From Pseudomonadota bacterium (lineage in GTDB: Bacteria > Pseudomonadota > Alphaproteobacteria > Rhizobiales > Rhizobiaceae), in the NCBI GenBank assembly GCA_023428515.1, contig JAEYXI010000064.1, positions 1-6,383 on the forward strand: DNA of 6,383 bases, in the 5' to 3' direction. The position numbers and the translations under genes were made by a program. This document shows positions 1-6,138 of the stretch, piece by piece. The first letter of the stretch is position 1, and every line of letters begins with the position of its first letter. Under the pieces are notes generated by a model that made no database searches, was not told where the DNA came from, and worked only from the letters and a program-made list of their open reading frames with translations.

Positions 1-1
1 C

Positions 2-877
2 GTCATAGCCATGCCGAACTGGCCCTCCGGCCAGGCCAGCGCCAACATCCTGAAACTGGCGATCGCTGAGAAGTTCGGCCTCGACGCGGAGGTGCGGGAG
101 CTCGGCACGATGCTGGCCTTCGCCGGCCTGGAGGCCGGTGAGGTCGACGTCGTCCCGGAAGTATGGAAGCCTAATTTCGACGACCTCCTCAAGCGGTACG
201 GACCCGATGGCACCAAGACCGTTGTGCTCGGCCAGCGCGCCGTGCCGGCATGGCAAGGCCTTTGCGCGACGCAGGACGCCGCGGCGGCGGGCATCAAGGA
301 CGTCTCTGATCTCAGCGATCCCGCCAAGACCGCCGTGCTTGACACCGATGGCGACGGGCAGGGCGAAGTGTGGATCGGCGCCGAAACCTGGAAATCGACC
401 GGCATTGAGCGGGTGCGGGCCAACAGCTACGGCTACTCGAAAACCGTGACGCTGGTCGAGGCCGAGGAAGACGTCGCGATGGCCGCTGTCGACGCTGCCG
501 TGGCCACCGGCCGGCCGATGGTTTTCTACTGTTACGAGCCTCACCACGTCTTCAAGCTGCATGACGTGGTGCGTCTCACCGAGCCCGCATACGATCCGGC
601 GAAATGGAAGATCGTCGCCCAATCGGACGATCCGCTCTGGATATCGAAGTCGAGCGCACCGGTCGCCTGGGGCCCGGTCGAATTCCACATCGCCTGGTCC
701 GAAGGATTCGCAAAGAAGCATGCGGATATAGCCGCCTTCCTGGAGAAGGTGGATTTCAAGCCGGACGAGATATCGGCGATGAGCTATGCGCTGCAGGTCG
801 ACCGGCAGGCGCCGGCAGACTATGCCAAGGCTTGGGTCAAAGAGAACCATGGCCGCATCGAGGAATGGGGGCAGTGA
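2..877 (+). CDS. Glycine betaine/proline betaine-type ABC transporter substrate-binding protein (OpuAC family), 5'-truncated
   Basis: The gene is open to the left edge in this frame, so the start codon and signal peptide lie outside the window. 291 residues are visible, and about 30-40 N-terminal residues are probably missing by family length. The product should be a periplasmic protein that captures a quaternary-ammonium osmolyte (glycine betaine, proline betaine or choline) for an ABC importer; the exact ligand cannot be read. Visible family features are an opening MPNWPSGQ stretch, the VWKPNFDDL segment (about residues 54-62), an acidic DTDGDGQGE loop (114-122), the YEPHHVF segment (178-184) where this family carries aromatic ligand-cage residues, and a C-terminal helical lobe ending near AKAWVKENHGRIEEW. 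Trp residues at 7, 55, 84, 124 and 130 fit an aromatic cage, but which ones bind ligand is not established here. Its TGA shares one base with the next ATG, so it is probably co-translated with the L,D-transpeptidase. Permease and ATPase partners are not in the window. Confidence 0.88.
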   Translation, partial: VIAMPNWPSGQASANILKLAIAEKFGLDAEVRELGTMLAFAGLEAGEVDVVPEVWKPNFDDLLKRYGPDGTKTVVLGQRAVPAWQGLCATQDAAAAGIKDVSDLSDPAKTAVLDTDGDGQGEVWIGAETWKSTGIERVRANSYGYSKTVTLVEAEEDVAMAAVDAAVATGRPMVFYCYEPHHVFKLHDVVRLTEPAYDPAKWKIVAQSDDPLWISKSSAPVAWGPVEFHIAWSEGFAKKHADIAAFLEKVDFKPDEISAMSYALQVDRQAPADYAKAWVKENHGRIEEWGQ

Positions 878-1548
878 TGGCCAAGACCTTTCTCAGCCGC
901 CGCTCGTTCTTTTTCGGACTCGTTGCTTCGGCTATCGGTCTGAGCACGGTTCCTTCGCTCGCCAACACCGAAATCTACGACGCCAAGACGCGCAAATGGG
1001 TCAAATACGACCGCGCGACGGCACGCAAGATGTTCGCCCGAAACGGACAGCCGCCCGAAGCGTTCCGGATGCAGACGGTGAAGTTCCGCACCGCCGAGAA
1101 ACCCGGCACTATCATCATTGACGGCAACCAGCATTTTCTCTACCTCGTCCAGCCCGGCCACCAGGCTATCCGCTACGGGATCGGTGTCGGTCGCGAAGGC
1201 TTTGGATGGGCCGGCATCGTACGGGTCGGCCGCACGGCTGAATGGCCGACATGGACGCCGCCCGCCGAGATGGTGGCGCGCGACCCGAATGCCGCCAAAT
1301 GGGCCGGTGGCCAGCCCGGCGGACCCGACAATCCGCTTGGCGCACGCGCGCTCTATCTCTACGAAGGCGACCGGGACACGATCTATCGCATCCATGGCAC
1401 GCCGGAACCGTGGACTATCGGCCTCGACGTCTCGTCCGGCTGCATCCGCATGAACAATGACGACATCGTCGATTTGCATTCGCGCATCCAGGTGGGCGCG
1501 AAAGTGATCGTATTGATGCAGGGGGCGGCGCTCTACAAGGGCGTGTAG
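877..1548 (+). CDS. L,D-transpeptidase (ErfK/YbiS/YkuD domain) with Tat-like signal peptide
   Basis: This 223-residue exported enzyme is predicted to make or remodel 3-3 peptidoglycan cross-links, or to attach proteins to peptidoglycan, as YkuD-domain enzymes do. Residues 7-13 read SRRSFFF, a twin-arginine type motif, followed by a hydrophobic stretch and a plausible cleavage site after SLA (27-29). The YkuD domain spans about residues 70-215. The catalytic signature is complete: His173 in IHGTPEPWTIG, then SSGCIRM at 186-192 with nucleophile Cys189 and Arg191. I chose the ATG at 877 because it overlaps the TGA of the upstream gene, has a purine-rich ribosome site (AGGA near 861 and GGGGG at 867-871), and places the signal peptide at the N-terminus. 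A longer open frame exists upstream, but it is only the shadow of the preceding gene. The Tat assignment rests on the RR motif alone; Sec export is possible. Confidence 0.93.
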   Translation: MAKTFLSRRSFFFGLVASAIGLSTVPSLANTEIYDAKTRKWVKYDRATARKMFARNGQPPEAFRMQTVKFRTAEKPGTIIIDGNQHFLYLVQPGHQAIRYGIGVGREGFGWAGIVRVGRTAEWPTWTPPAEMVARDPNAAKWAGGQPGGPDNPLGARALYLYEGDRDTIYRIHGTPEPWTIGLDVSSGCIRMNNDDIVDLHSRIQVGAKVIVLMQGAALYKGV

Positions 1549-1573
1549 CTGGACTCTTGGAGGAGGGGAATCG

Positions 1574-1885
1574 ATGTTTGGACCGCAAGCATCTGTCGTG
1601 TTGAAAGCGCTGTCGGCTGTGGCCCTGCTCGCGGCGGCCGGTTGCCAGTCCTCGTCGCCGCAGCCTCAGCAAATGGCGCGGACGACCTTGCAGACCGCGC
1701 CTGCCGATCTGCAATTGCTTTGCGCCAGCGCGGTCGCCACCCAGACCGGCGCTGCCCAGGACAAGGTGCTGCCCGTCAGTTCGCGCCAGCTCGACGCCAC
1801 CTCGTTCCAGGTGGATCTCGATGCGGCTGGGACGAGGCGCTCTTGCGTCGTCGACAATGACGGCAACGTGAAGTCGGTCACTTAA
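1574..1885 (+). CDS. Small putative lipoprotein, function unknown
   Basis: This 103-residue protein has an N-terminal hydrophobic segment (about residues 8-22) ending in LLAAAGC. Cys24 is therefore a likely lipidation site. The lipobox is slightly weak because -3 is Ala rather than Leu. The mature part begins with a Ser/Gln/Pro-rich linker (25-33), then a small domain with two further cysteines (50 and 91) that could form a disulfide. It ends in CVVDNDGNVKSVT, which resembles a short beta hairpin of the kind seen in PepSY-like folds, but I cannot assign it to a family. The ATG is supported by a strong GGAGGAGGGG ribosome site at 1559-1568. It lies 25 bp after the L,D-transpeptidase stop, so the two are probably in one transcript, and an envelope role is likely. 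Conserved small rhizobial proteins of this look exist, but none has a function I can name. Confidence 0.72.
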   Translation: MFGPQASVVLKALSAVALLAAAGCQSSSPQPQQMARTTLQTAPADLQLLCASAVATQTGAAQDKVLPVSSRQLDATSFQVDLDAAGTRRSCVVDNDGNVKSVT

Positions 1886-1943
1886 CCGCAAGTCCTTTCC
1901 ACTCCAGCCATGTCTACCGTTCGGAACAGCGGGATGTGAACAT

Positions 1944-1975
1944 TTTCGTATTTATGAAATCCATTTGACTAAATA
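1944..1975. promoter_or_regulatory. Candidate operator: overlapping AT-rich inverted repeats upstream of the ROK repressor
   Basis: Three inverted-repeat patterns overlap in an AT-rich island that stands out from the GC-rich surroundings. First, TTTCgTAttTAtGAAA at 1944-1959 pairs at 12 of 16 positions. Second, TATTTA at 1949-1954 is mirrored by TAAATA at 1970-1975 (15-base spacer). Third, AAATCCATTT at 1957-1966 is a 4-bp-arm palindrome. NagC/Mlc-type ROK repressors are known to favour AT-rich palindromes with TTT/AAA half-sites. The site overlaps the proposed -35 element, so binding would repress. Assigning it to the downstream ROK gene is inference. Confidence 0.5.
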
Positions 1976-1992
1976 ATCATGCGGTGTAACGT
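1965..1992 (+). promoter_or_regulatory. Candidate sigma-70-type promoter of the ROK/ABC operon
   Basis: TTGACT at 1965-1970 matches the -35 consensus at five of six positions. With a 16-base spacer the -10 would be TAACGT at 1987-1992, which is weak (three of six). Transcription would begin around 1999, giving a very short leader before the GTG start at 2016. The weak -10 is usual for rhizobial promoters, but it makes the call tentative. Confidence 0.4.
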
Positions 1993-1998
1993 GACCTT

Positions 1999-2006
1999 GG
2001 GAGAGG
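1999..2006 (+). promoter_or_regulatory. Ribosome binding site supporting the GTG start
   Basis: GGGAGAGG ends nine bases before the GTG at 2016 and is the only good Shine-Dalgarno-like sequence near the start of the ROK frame. It supports GTG rather than any internal ATG as the start of that gene. Confidence 0.55.
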
Positions 2007-2015
2007 GTTGCACGC

Positions 2016-3188
2016 GTGGCACTCAGAGGGACAAACCAGGAGTTCACTCGGCCGTATAATCGGCGGATCGTCCTGGAGTCCGTTCGCCTGCACAGCCCGA
2101 CGACACGCAGCGAGATCGCCGCGCGGGTGGGGCTGACGGTCCAGACCGTCTCCACCATCGTTCGCGAGCTGGAAGAGCAGAAATACGTCGTCTCTTTCCG
2201 CGAGGATCCCAAGGGACGCGGCCTGCCGCCCTCGTTGCTGCGCATCAATCCTGAAGGCGGATTCGCTATTGGCGTCCACATCGCACCGATCGGCATCGAT
2301 GTGGCGCTGGTCGATCTGAGCGGTAATGTCGTCGCCAGCCGCCATCATGCGGTGGTGAATGCTTCGCCGGACGCTGCATTCGAGATCATAGGCGGGATGG
2401 TGCCGGAGCTGATCGCACTCAGGCCGCAAGGCCGCATGCTCGGCATCGGCATGGCGCTGCCAGGTCCCTTCGGCGTCGAGTCGATGAGCTTCGTCGGACC
2501 GACGACCATGACCGGATGGGAAGGCGTCGCGATCACCGAGCGCCTGGTCGAGGCGACGGGCTTGCCGGCATTCCTGGAAACGGACATGGCGGCAGCCGCG
2601 CTCGGCGAACAGCTCTACGGCCTCGGCCAGCGCTACCAGGAATATTATTATCTCTTTTTCAGCGTCGGCCTTGGCGGCACTGCCGCTCACGAGGGCCGCG
2701 TGATGCGCGGCGCCTGGGGCAATGCCGGCGAGATCGGCCACATTCCCGTCGTGCCCGGTGGCGAACTCTGCCCGTGCGGCAATCGCGGCTGTCTGGAACG
2801 TTATGTCTCGCTCGATGCCCTCAGACGTTCGAAACTCGGCGAGGCGGATTGGGTCGAGTCCGTGGCGCCGATCTTCCGCAGCGCCGTCACGACGATCGAG
2901 AATCTCTTCGATCCCGAAACCATCGTTCTCGGCGGCCTGGCTTCCGCCGATCTGCTTGGCCGGCTGGCGGCGTTGGCCGACGAGTTGCCCAACTCCATTG
3001 CCGCGCGCCGGGATCGCAAGGCGCCGCGCGTCGTCGTCGGTCGCGGCGGCGAGCATGCGGTGCTGCGCGGGGCGGCGGCGCTTGCCGTATCAGGCGTGCT
3101 TTCGCCTCGCTTCGGCAGCATGTTCGCCGGGGAACGCGGCCCGGATATTCTCGATGCCGGACAGGACGGCGGGGAGGTCGCTGCATGA
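2016..3188 (+). CDS. ROK-family transcriptional regulator (NagC/Mlc/XylR-type repressor)
   Basis: This 390-residue protein has the standard length and layout of a ROK repressor. A winged helix-turn-helix lies at about residues 18-60 (SPTTRSEIAARVGLTVQTVS and following), with a wing near FREDPKGRGLPPSLL. The ROK sugar-binding/kinase-like fold follows from about residue 80. The zinc motif is intact: His242 in EIGHIPV and CPCGNRGCLE at 252-261 with Cys252, Cys254 and Cys259. Asp190 (ETDMAAAALGE) matches the kinase catalytic position, but the ATP-binding DxGGT is replaced by GVHIAPI (86-92), so it should bind a sugar or derivative without phosphorylating it. The start is GTG, supported by GGGAGAGG just upstream. 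Its stop overlaps the ATPase start by four bases (ATGA), so regulator and transporter are probably one operon, with autoregulation through the AT-rich repeats upstream. The effector is unknown. Confidence 0.93.
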   Translation: MALRGTNQEFTRPYNRRIVLESVRLHSPTTRSEIAARVGLTVQTVSTIVRELEEQKYVVSFREDPKGRGLPPSLLRINPEGGFAIGVHIAPIGIDVALVDLSGNVVASRHHAVVNASPDAAFEIIGGMVPELIALRPQGRMLGIGMALPGPFGVESMSFVGPTTMTGWEGVAITERLVEATGLPAFLETDMAAAALGEQLYGLGQRYQEYYYLFFSVGLGGTAAHEGRVMRGAWGNAGEIGHIPVVPGGELCPCGNRGCLERYVSLDALRRSKLGEADWVESVAPIFRSAVTTIENLFDPETIVLGGLASADLLGRLAALADELPNSIAARRDRKAPRVVVGRGGEHAVLRGAAALAVSGVLSPRFGSMFAGERGPDILDAGQDGGEVAA

Positions 3189-3949
3189 CGACGCCGTTGC
3201 TCGTGCTCGAAGACATCCGCAAGAATTTTGGCGCGATCGAAGCGCTGAAAGGGATCAGCTTCTCGATCGGCAAGGGCGAGGTCGTCGCCCTGCTTGGCGA
3301 CAACGGCGCCGGCAAGTCGACGCTCGTGAAGATCATCTCGGGCGGCCTGGAGCCGACATCCGGCAGGATGCTTTTTGAGGGCGAGGAGTTTTTGGCGAAG
3401 TCGCCGGCCGAAGCCAAGGCGGCAGGCATCGAGACCGTCTACCAGGACCTGTCGCTCTGCACCAATGTCGATGTCGTCGCGAACTTCTTCATGGGGCGCG
3501 AGATCACCCGAAAGATACTCGGTGTTCCCGTCCTCGACGAGCGCGCCATGGAGCGCGAGGTGGCGAAGGCGCTGGCGAATGCCGGAACGCGCATCCCTTC
3601 GATGCGCACCAATGTCGAGCATCTGTCCGGCGGCCAGCGCCAGGCGATCGAGCTCAACCGCTTCGTTCACTGGGGCGGCAAGCTGGTCCTGCTCGACGAG
3701 CCTTTCGCGGCGCTCGGCGTCGAGCAGACGCGGCGCGGCCTCGACATGATCCGCCAGGTCGCCGCGCAAGGCATCGGCGTCGTCATCATCACGCACATCA
3801 TGCAGCAGGCGTTCCAGGTCGCCGACCGCATCGTCGTGATCCGCCAGGGTGTCGTCGCGGGTGACGTGGCGCGCTCCAAGACAAGTCCCGACGCGGTGGT
3901 CGCCATGATCACCGGGGAAGCCCTTGCCGGCGCCGGACCGGCAGGCTGA
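3185..3949 (+). CDS. Sugar ABC transporter ATP-binding protein, single-domain CUT2 (FrcA-like)
   Basis: This 254-residue ATPase energises the sugar importer encoded downstream and acts as a dimer on the cytoplasmic face of the permease. It has one nucleotide-binding domain, unlike RbsA/XylG, which have two; single-domain members such as FrcA are known in rhizobia. Motifs in order are Walker A GDNGAGKST (38-46), Q-loop Gln87 in VYQDLSL, signature LSGGQ (147-151), Walker B LVLLDE (167-172) with catalytic Glu172, an AALGV D-loop (175-179), and switch His204 in ITHIMQQ. All catalytic residues are present. One oddity is DEPF where the usual sequence is DEPT. A GGGGAGG ribosome site at 3171-3177 sits inside the end of the ROK gene, seven bases from the ATG, which itself overlaps the ROK stop. 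The C-terminal tail is short, ending soon after the ITGE motif typical of this family. Confidence 0.94.
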   Translation: MTTPLLVLEDIRKNFGAIEALKGISFSIGKGEVVALLGDNGAGKSTLVKIISGGLEPTSGRMLFEGEEFLAKSPAEAKAAGIETVYQDLSLCTNVDVVANFFMGREITRKILGVPVLDERAMEREVAKALANAGTRIPSMRTNVEHLSGGQRQAIELNRFVHWGGKLVLLDEPFAALGVEQTRRGLDMIRQVAAQGIGVVIITHIMQQAFQVADRIVVIRQGVVAGDVARSKTSPDAVVAMITGEALAGAGPAG

Positions 3950-3988
3950 CGGACATATGAAGGGGAACCGGTACAAAGGAGAAAGAAG

Positions 3989-5029
3989 ATGAAGCGAATA
4001 TTACTATCCGTCTTCGGCGTTCTGGCATTGGCCATGGCCATGCTGACGCCGGCCTTCGCCCAGTCGAAGGGCACCGTCTACTACCTCGTCCCGACCCTGC
4101 TAGATGAATTCCAGACCGGCTCGGTGAGCGCGCTGGAGATGTTCCTGAAGCAGGTCGGCTACGAGATGAAGACGCTCAATGCCGACAACAAGACCGACGC
4201 GCAACAGTCGCAGATGAACGACGTGATCGCGCTGAAGCCGGCGGCGGTCGTTCTTGCTGCGGTCGACTTCAATGCCTTGAAGCCGTCGATCGAAGCCGCG
4301 CGTGCGGCGGGCATCCCGGTCGTCGAGTTCGACCGTCAGATCACCTCGACCCCTTCCGATTTCACCTCGGTGGCGGGCACGATCGAGATCGGCCATGTCG
4401 CGGCCGAGCAGGCCCAGAAGCTGCTGACCGCCAAGAACGGTTCGGTCAAGGGCAAGATCCTGCAGGTGCTCGGCGATCCCGGCGATCCATACACGCTCGA
4501 TATCCAGAAGGGTTTCGAGGAGAAGATGAAGGCCTTTCCTGAGGTCACCATCATCTCGCATCCCGCCATGCAGTGGGAGGCCAGCAATGCCGGCACGATC
4601 GTCGCCGACCAACTGCTCGCCAATCCCGATATCGACCTGATCTTCAATCACGCGGCGCACCTCTCGGTCGCCGCCGTCGCCTCGCTTGAAGCCGCCGGCA
4701 AGAAGCCTGGGGACATCATGATGATGAGTTCCAACGGCGCACCTGTCGGTCTCGACCTGATCCGCAAGGGCTGGCTGAACGTCGAGGTCGAGCAGCCGCT
4801 CTATGCGCAGGCGGCCGCCGTCGCCATGTTCATGGACAAGGTGGTGAACAAGCAGGAGATCAAGGCCGGCGACTACGACGTGCTCGGTCTGCCTTCGGTG
4901 GTGACCGTCGAGTCCTGGGGTCCGAACATCAAGATCCCGGGTGCGGCCATCGACAAGAGCAATGTCGACAACCCTGCCTTCTGGGGCAACATGAAGCCGC
5001 CTTCCGACACGGTGAAGTCGGTAGAGTGA
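3989..5029 (+). CDS. Periplasmic sugar-binding protein, RbsB-like (Peripla_BP_4)
   Basis: This 346-residue protein captures the substrate in the periplasm and delivers it to the permease. A signal peptide covers residues 1-24 (KR, hydrophobic core, AFA cleavage site before Gln25). The first lobe starts at about residue 28 ([18 protein letters not shown]) and contains FDRQ (114-117), equivalent to the RbsB Asp-Arg pair that holds the sugar. The second lobe includes [18 protein letters not shown] (161-178). By alignment from memory, the RbsB Asn-Asp pair is Ala222-Ala223 here, the RbsB GFDGTP segment is SSNGAP (Asn249 for Asp), and Gln269 is kept. The ligand is therefore probably not ribose; a sugar, polyol or related compound is likely but unidentified. 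The start is supported by AAAGGAG at 3975-3981, seven bases from the ATG, the strongest ribosome site in the operon, fitting the high demand for binding proteins. Confidence 0.92.
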   Translation: MKRILLSVFGVLALAMAMLTPAFAQSKGTVYYLVPTLLDEFQTGSVSALEMFLKQVGYEMKTLNADNKTDAQQSQMNDVIALKPAAVVLAAVDFNALKPSIEAARAAGIPVVEFDRQITSTPSDFTSVAGTIEIGHVAAEQAQKLLTAKNGSVKGKILQVLGDPGDPYTLDIQKGFEEKMKAFPEVTIISHPAMQWEASNAGTIVADQLLANPDIDLIFNHAAHLSVAAVASLEAAGKKPGDIMMMSSNGAPVGLDLIRKGWLNVEVEQPLYAQAAAVAMFMDKVVNKQEIKAGDYDVLGLPSVVTVESWGPNIKIPGAAIDKSNVDNPAFWGNMKPPSDTVKSVE

Positions 5030-5036
5030 GACATGG

Positions 5037-5064
5037 GCTCCGGGCGCGTCTCGTCGCCCGGAGC
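5037..5064 (+). promoter_or_regulatory. Intercistronic stem-loop 1 after the binding-protein gene
   Basis: GCTCCGGGCG (5037-5046) is perfectly complementary to CGCCCGGAGC (5055-5064), giving a 10-bp, almost all-GC stem with an 8-base loop. No run of T follows, only ACCTCTCTT, so it is a poor intrinsic terminator by itself. Stable hairpins just after a binding-protein gene commonly protect the upstream mRNA from 3' decay and limit transcription into the permease (as known for malE-malF). That role is inferred here. Confidence 0.7.
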
Positions 5065-5081
5065 ACCTCTCTTGCGTGATC

Positions 5082-5106
5082 GTGCGGCGCGTTGTTCGCG
5101 CTGCAT
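5082..5106 (+). promoter_or_regulatory. Intercistronic stem-loop 2 before the permease gene
   Basis: GTGCGGCGCG (5082-5091) can pair with CGCGCTGCAT (5097-5106) around a TTGTT loop, giving ten pairs of which two are G-U. A pyrimidine-rich TCTTGCTTCCC follows at 5110-5120 without a T tract. It lies 28 bases before the permease start. Together with stem-loop 1 it probably forms an attenuation or mRNA-stability element. Confidence 0.55.
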
Positions 5107-5134
5107 ACGTCTTGCTTCCCTAATCGGATAGCCC

Positions 5135-6130
5135 ATGAACCCTCGCACACGCCGTATCCTCGAGCTGGTCCTCGATAATCTCGTCTGGTTCATGCTGCTG
5201 TTCGTGCTGGCGATCTTCTCGATCTTCATCCCGAACTATTTCCAGCTCGGCATCTTCGCCAACATCATCGAGGCGTCGAGCGTGCTCGGCGTCATGTCGA
5301 TCGGCCTGGCTATAGTGATCATAACCGGCCACATGGATCTGTCGGTGGAGTCGGTGGCGGCGCTCGCGGCGATGATGGTCGGCATCCTGTTCTGCTCCGC
5401 CGGCATCGGGCTTGGCATCCAACTGCAGCCGGAATGGCTGATGGTGCCTGTCTCCCTGCTGATCGCGATCACCGTCGGCGGCCTTATCGGCACGCTGAAC
5501 GGCTTGCTCGTCGTCAAGTTGAACATGAGCGCCTTCATCATCACGCTGGCGTCCTTCATCTGGGTGCGCGGTCTCGTCGTCGCCATTTCCGGCGGCCGCT
5601 CCGCGCAGGATCTTGCACCGGCGATCCGCTGGTTCGGCATACAGCGTGTTCTGGGACTGCCGCTCACCGCCTGGATCGCCATCAGCTGCTTCGTAATCTT
5701 CTCGCTGATCATGGCCAAGACGCCCTTCGGCCGGCACCTCGTCATGATTGGCGGCAACCAGCAGGCGACCTACCGCGCCGGCATAAGGGTGACGCGTAAC
5801 CTCATCATCGCCTTCGTGCTCGCCGGCGCGATCGCCGGCCTGGCCGGCTGGCTGCTCACCATCCGCACTTCCGGCGCGACGGCCAATCTCGGCGTCGGCC
5901 TCTTGTTCAACGCATTTGCCGCGGTCGTCATCGGTGGCGTCAGCCTTAAGGGCGGCGTCGGATCGCTGCCGGGCGTCTACGCCGGCGTGCTGCTGCTTTC
6001 ATCGATCAACACGGCGATCAACCTGATGGGGCTTCCCGCCAACTTCACGCAGGTCATCCACGGTGCGCTGGTGCTGGCGGCCGTCCTGCTCGACACGCTG
6101 AAGCAGACCATCAGACAAAGGCTCGCATAG
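5135..6130 (+). CDS. Sugar ABC transporter permease, RbsC-like (BPD_transp_2, CUT2)
   Basis: This 331-residue inner-membrane protein forms the transport channel, presumably as a homodimer. About nine or ten hydrophobic segments are visible (roughly residues 17-33, 45-64, 73-94, 102-125, 131-151, 178-194, 222-243, 252-270, 275-295 and 305-320), as expected for the family. The signature region reads ITGHMDLSVES (63-73), where most CUT2 permeases have ITGGIDLSVGS. The cytoplasmic coupling loop is GGNQQATYRAGIRVTR (206-221), matching the usual GxNxxAAxxSGI pattern. The C-terminal GGVSLKGGVGSLPG (267-280) is also typical. The ATG at 5135 has no good Shine-Dalgarno sequence (only CGGATAGCCC precedes it), so initiation may be weak or depend on upstream translation. 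It is separated from the binding-protein gene by 105 bases holding two stem-loops. Confidence 0.94.
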   Translation: MNPRTRRILELVLDNLVWFMLLFVLAIFSIFIPNYFQLGIFANIIEASSVLGVMSIGLAIVIITGHMDLSVESVAALAAMMVGILFCSAGIGLGIQLQPEWLMVPVSLLIAITVGGLIGTLNGLLVVKLNMSAFIITLASFIWVRGLVVAISGGRSAQDLAPAIRWFGIQRVLGLPLTAWIAISCFVIFSLIMAKTPFGRHLVMIGGNQQATYRAGIRVTRNLIIAFVLAGAIAGLAGWLLTIRTSGATANLGVGLLFNAFAAVVIGGVSLKGGVGSLPGVYAGVLLLSSINTAINLMGLPANFTQVIHGALVLAAVLLDTLKQTIRQRLA

Positions 6131-6138
6131 GAACGGAC

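Noticed and set aside
604..876. Possible N-terminal extension of the L,D-transpeptidase frame into the upstream gene
   Set aside because: The extended part is antisensical Arg/Gly-rich shadow sequence over a real gene. The ATG at 877 has a ribosome site and starts a proper signal peptide.
1886..1940. Intrinsic terminator after the small lipoprotein gene
   Set aside because: Only a 4-bp GTTC/GAAC repeat around 1919-1927 is visible, with no stable stem and no T tract.
3924..3942. Inverted repeat TGCCGG/CCGGCA near the end of the ATPase gene as a terminator
   Set aside because: The arms are only 6 bp, lie inside the coding sequence, and no T run follows. The downstream genes clearly belong to the same operon.
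2801..3976. Long open frame on the minus strand (also 1977-3056)
   Set aside because: These are antisense shadows caused by high GC at third codon positions. The products are His/Asp/Arg-rich with no recognisable domain, and the plus-strand genes have full motifs.
3957..3992. Eleven-codon open frame ([11 protein letters not shown]) whose TGA overlaps the binding-protein ATG
   Set aside because: It is essentially the ribosome-binding-site region read as codons and lacks its own Shine-Dalgarno sequence, so chance is the simplest explanation.
5120..5757. Minus-strand open frames opposite the permease
   Set aside because: They mirror the permease gene, have extreme Asp/Arg/His or Met/Ser composition and no domain, which is typical of antisense frames over membrane-protein genes.
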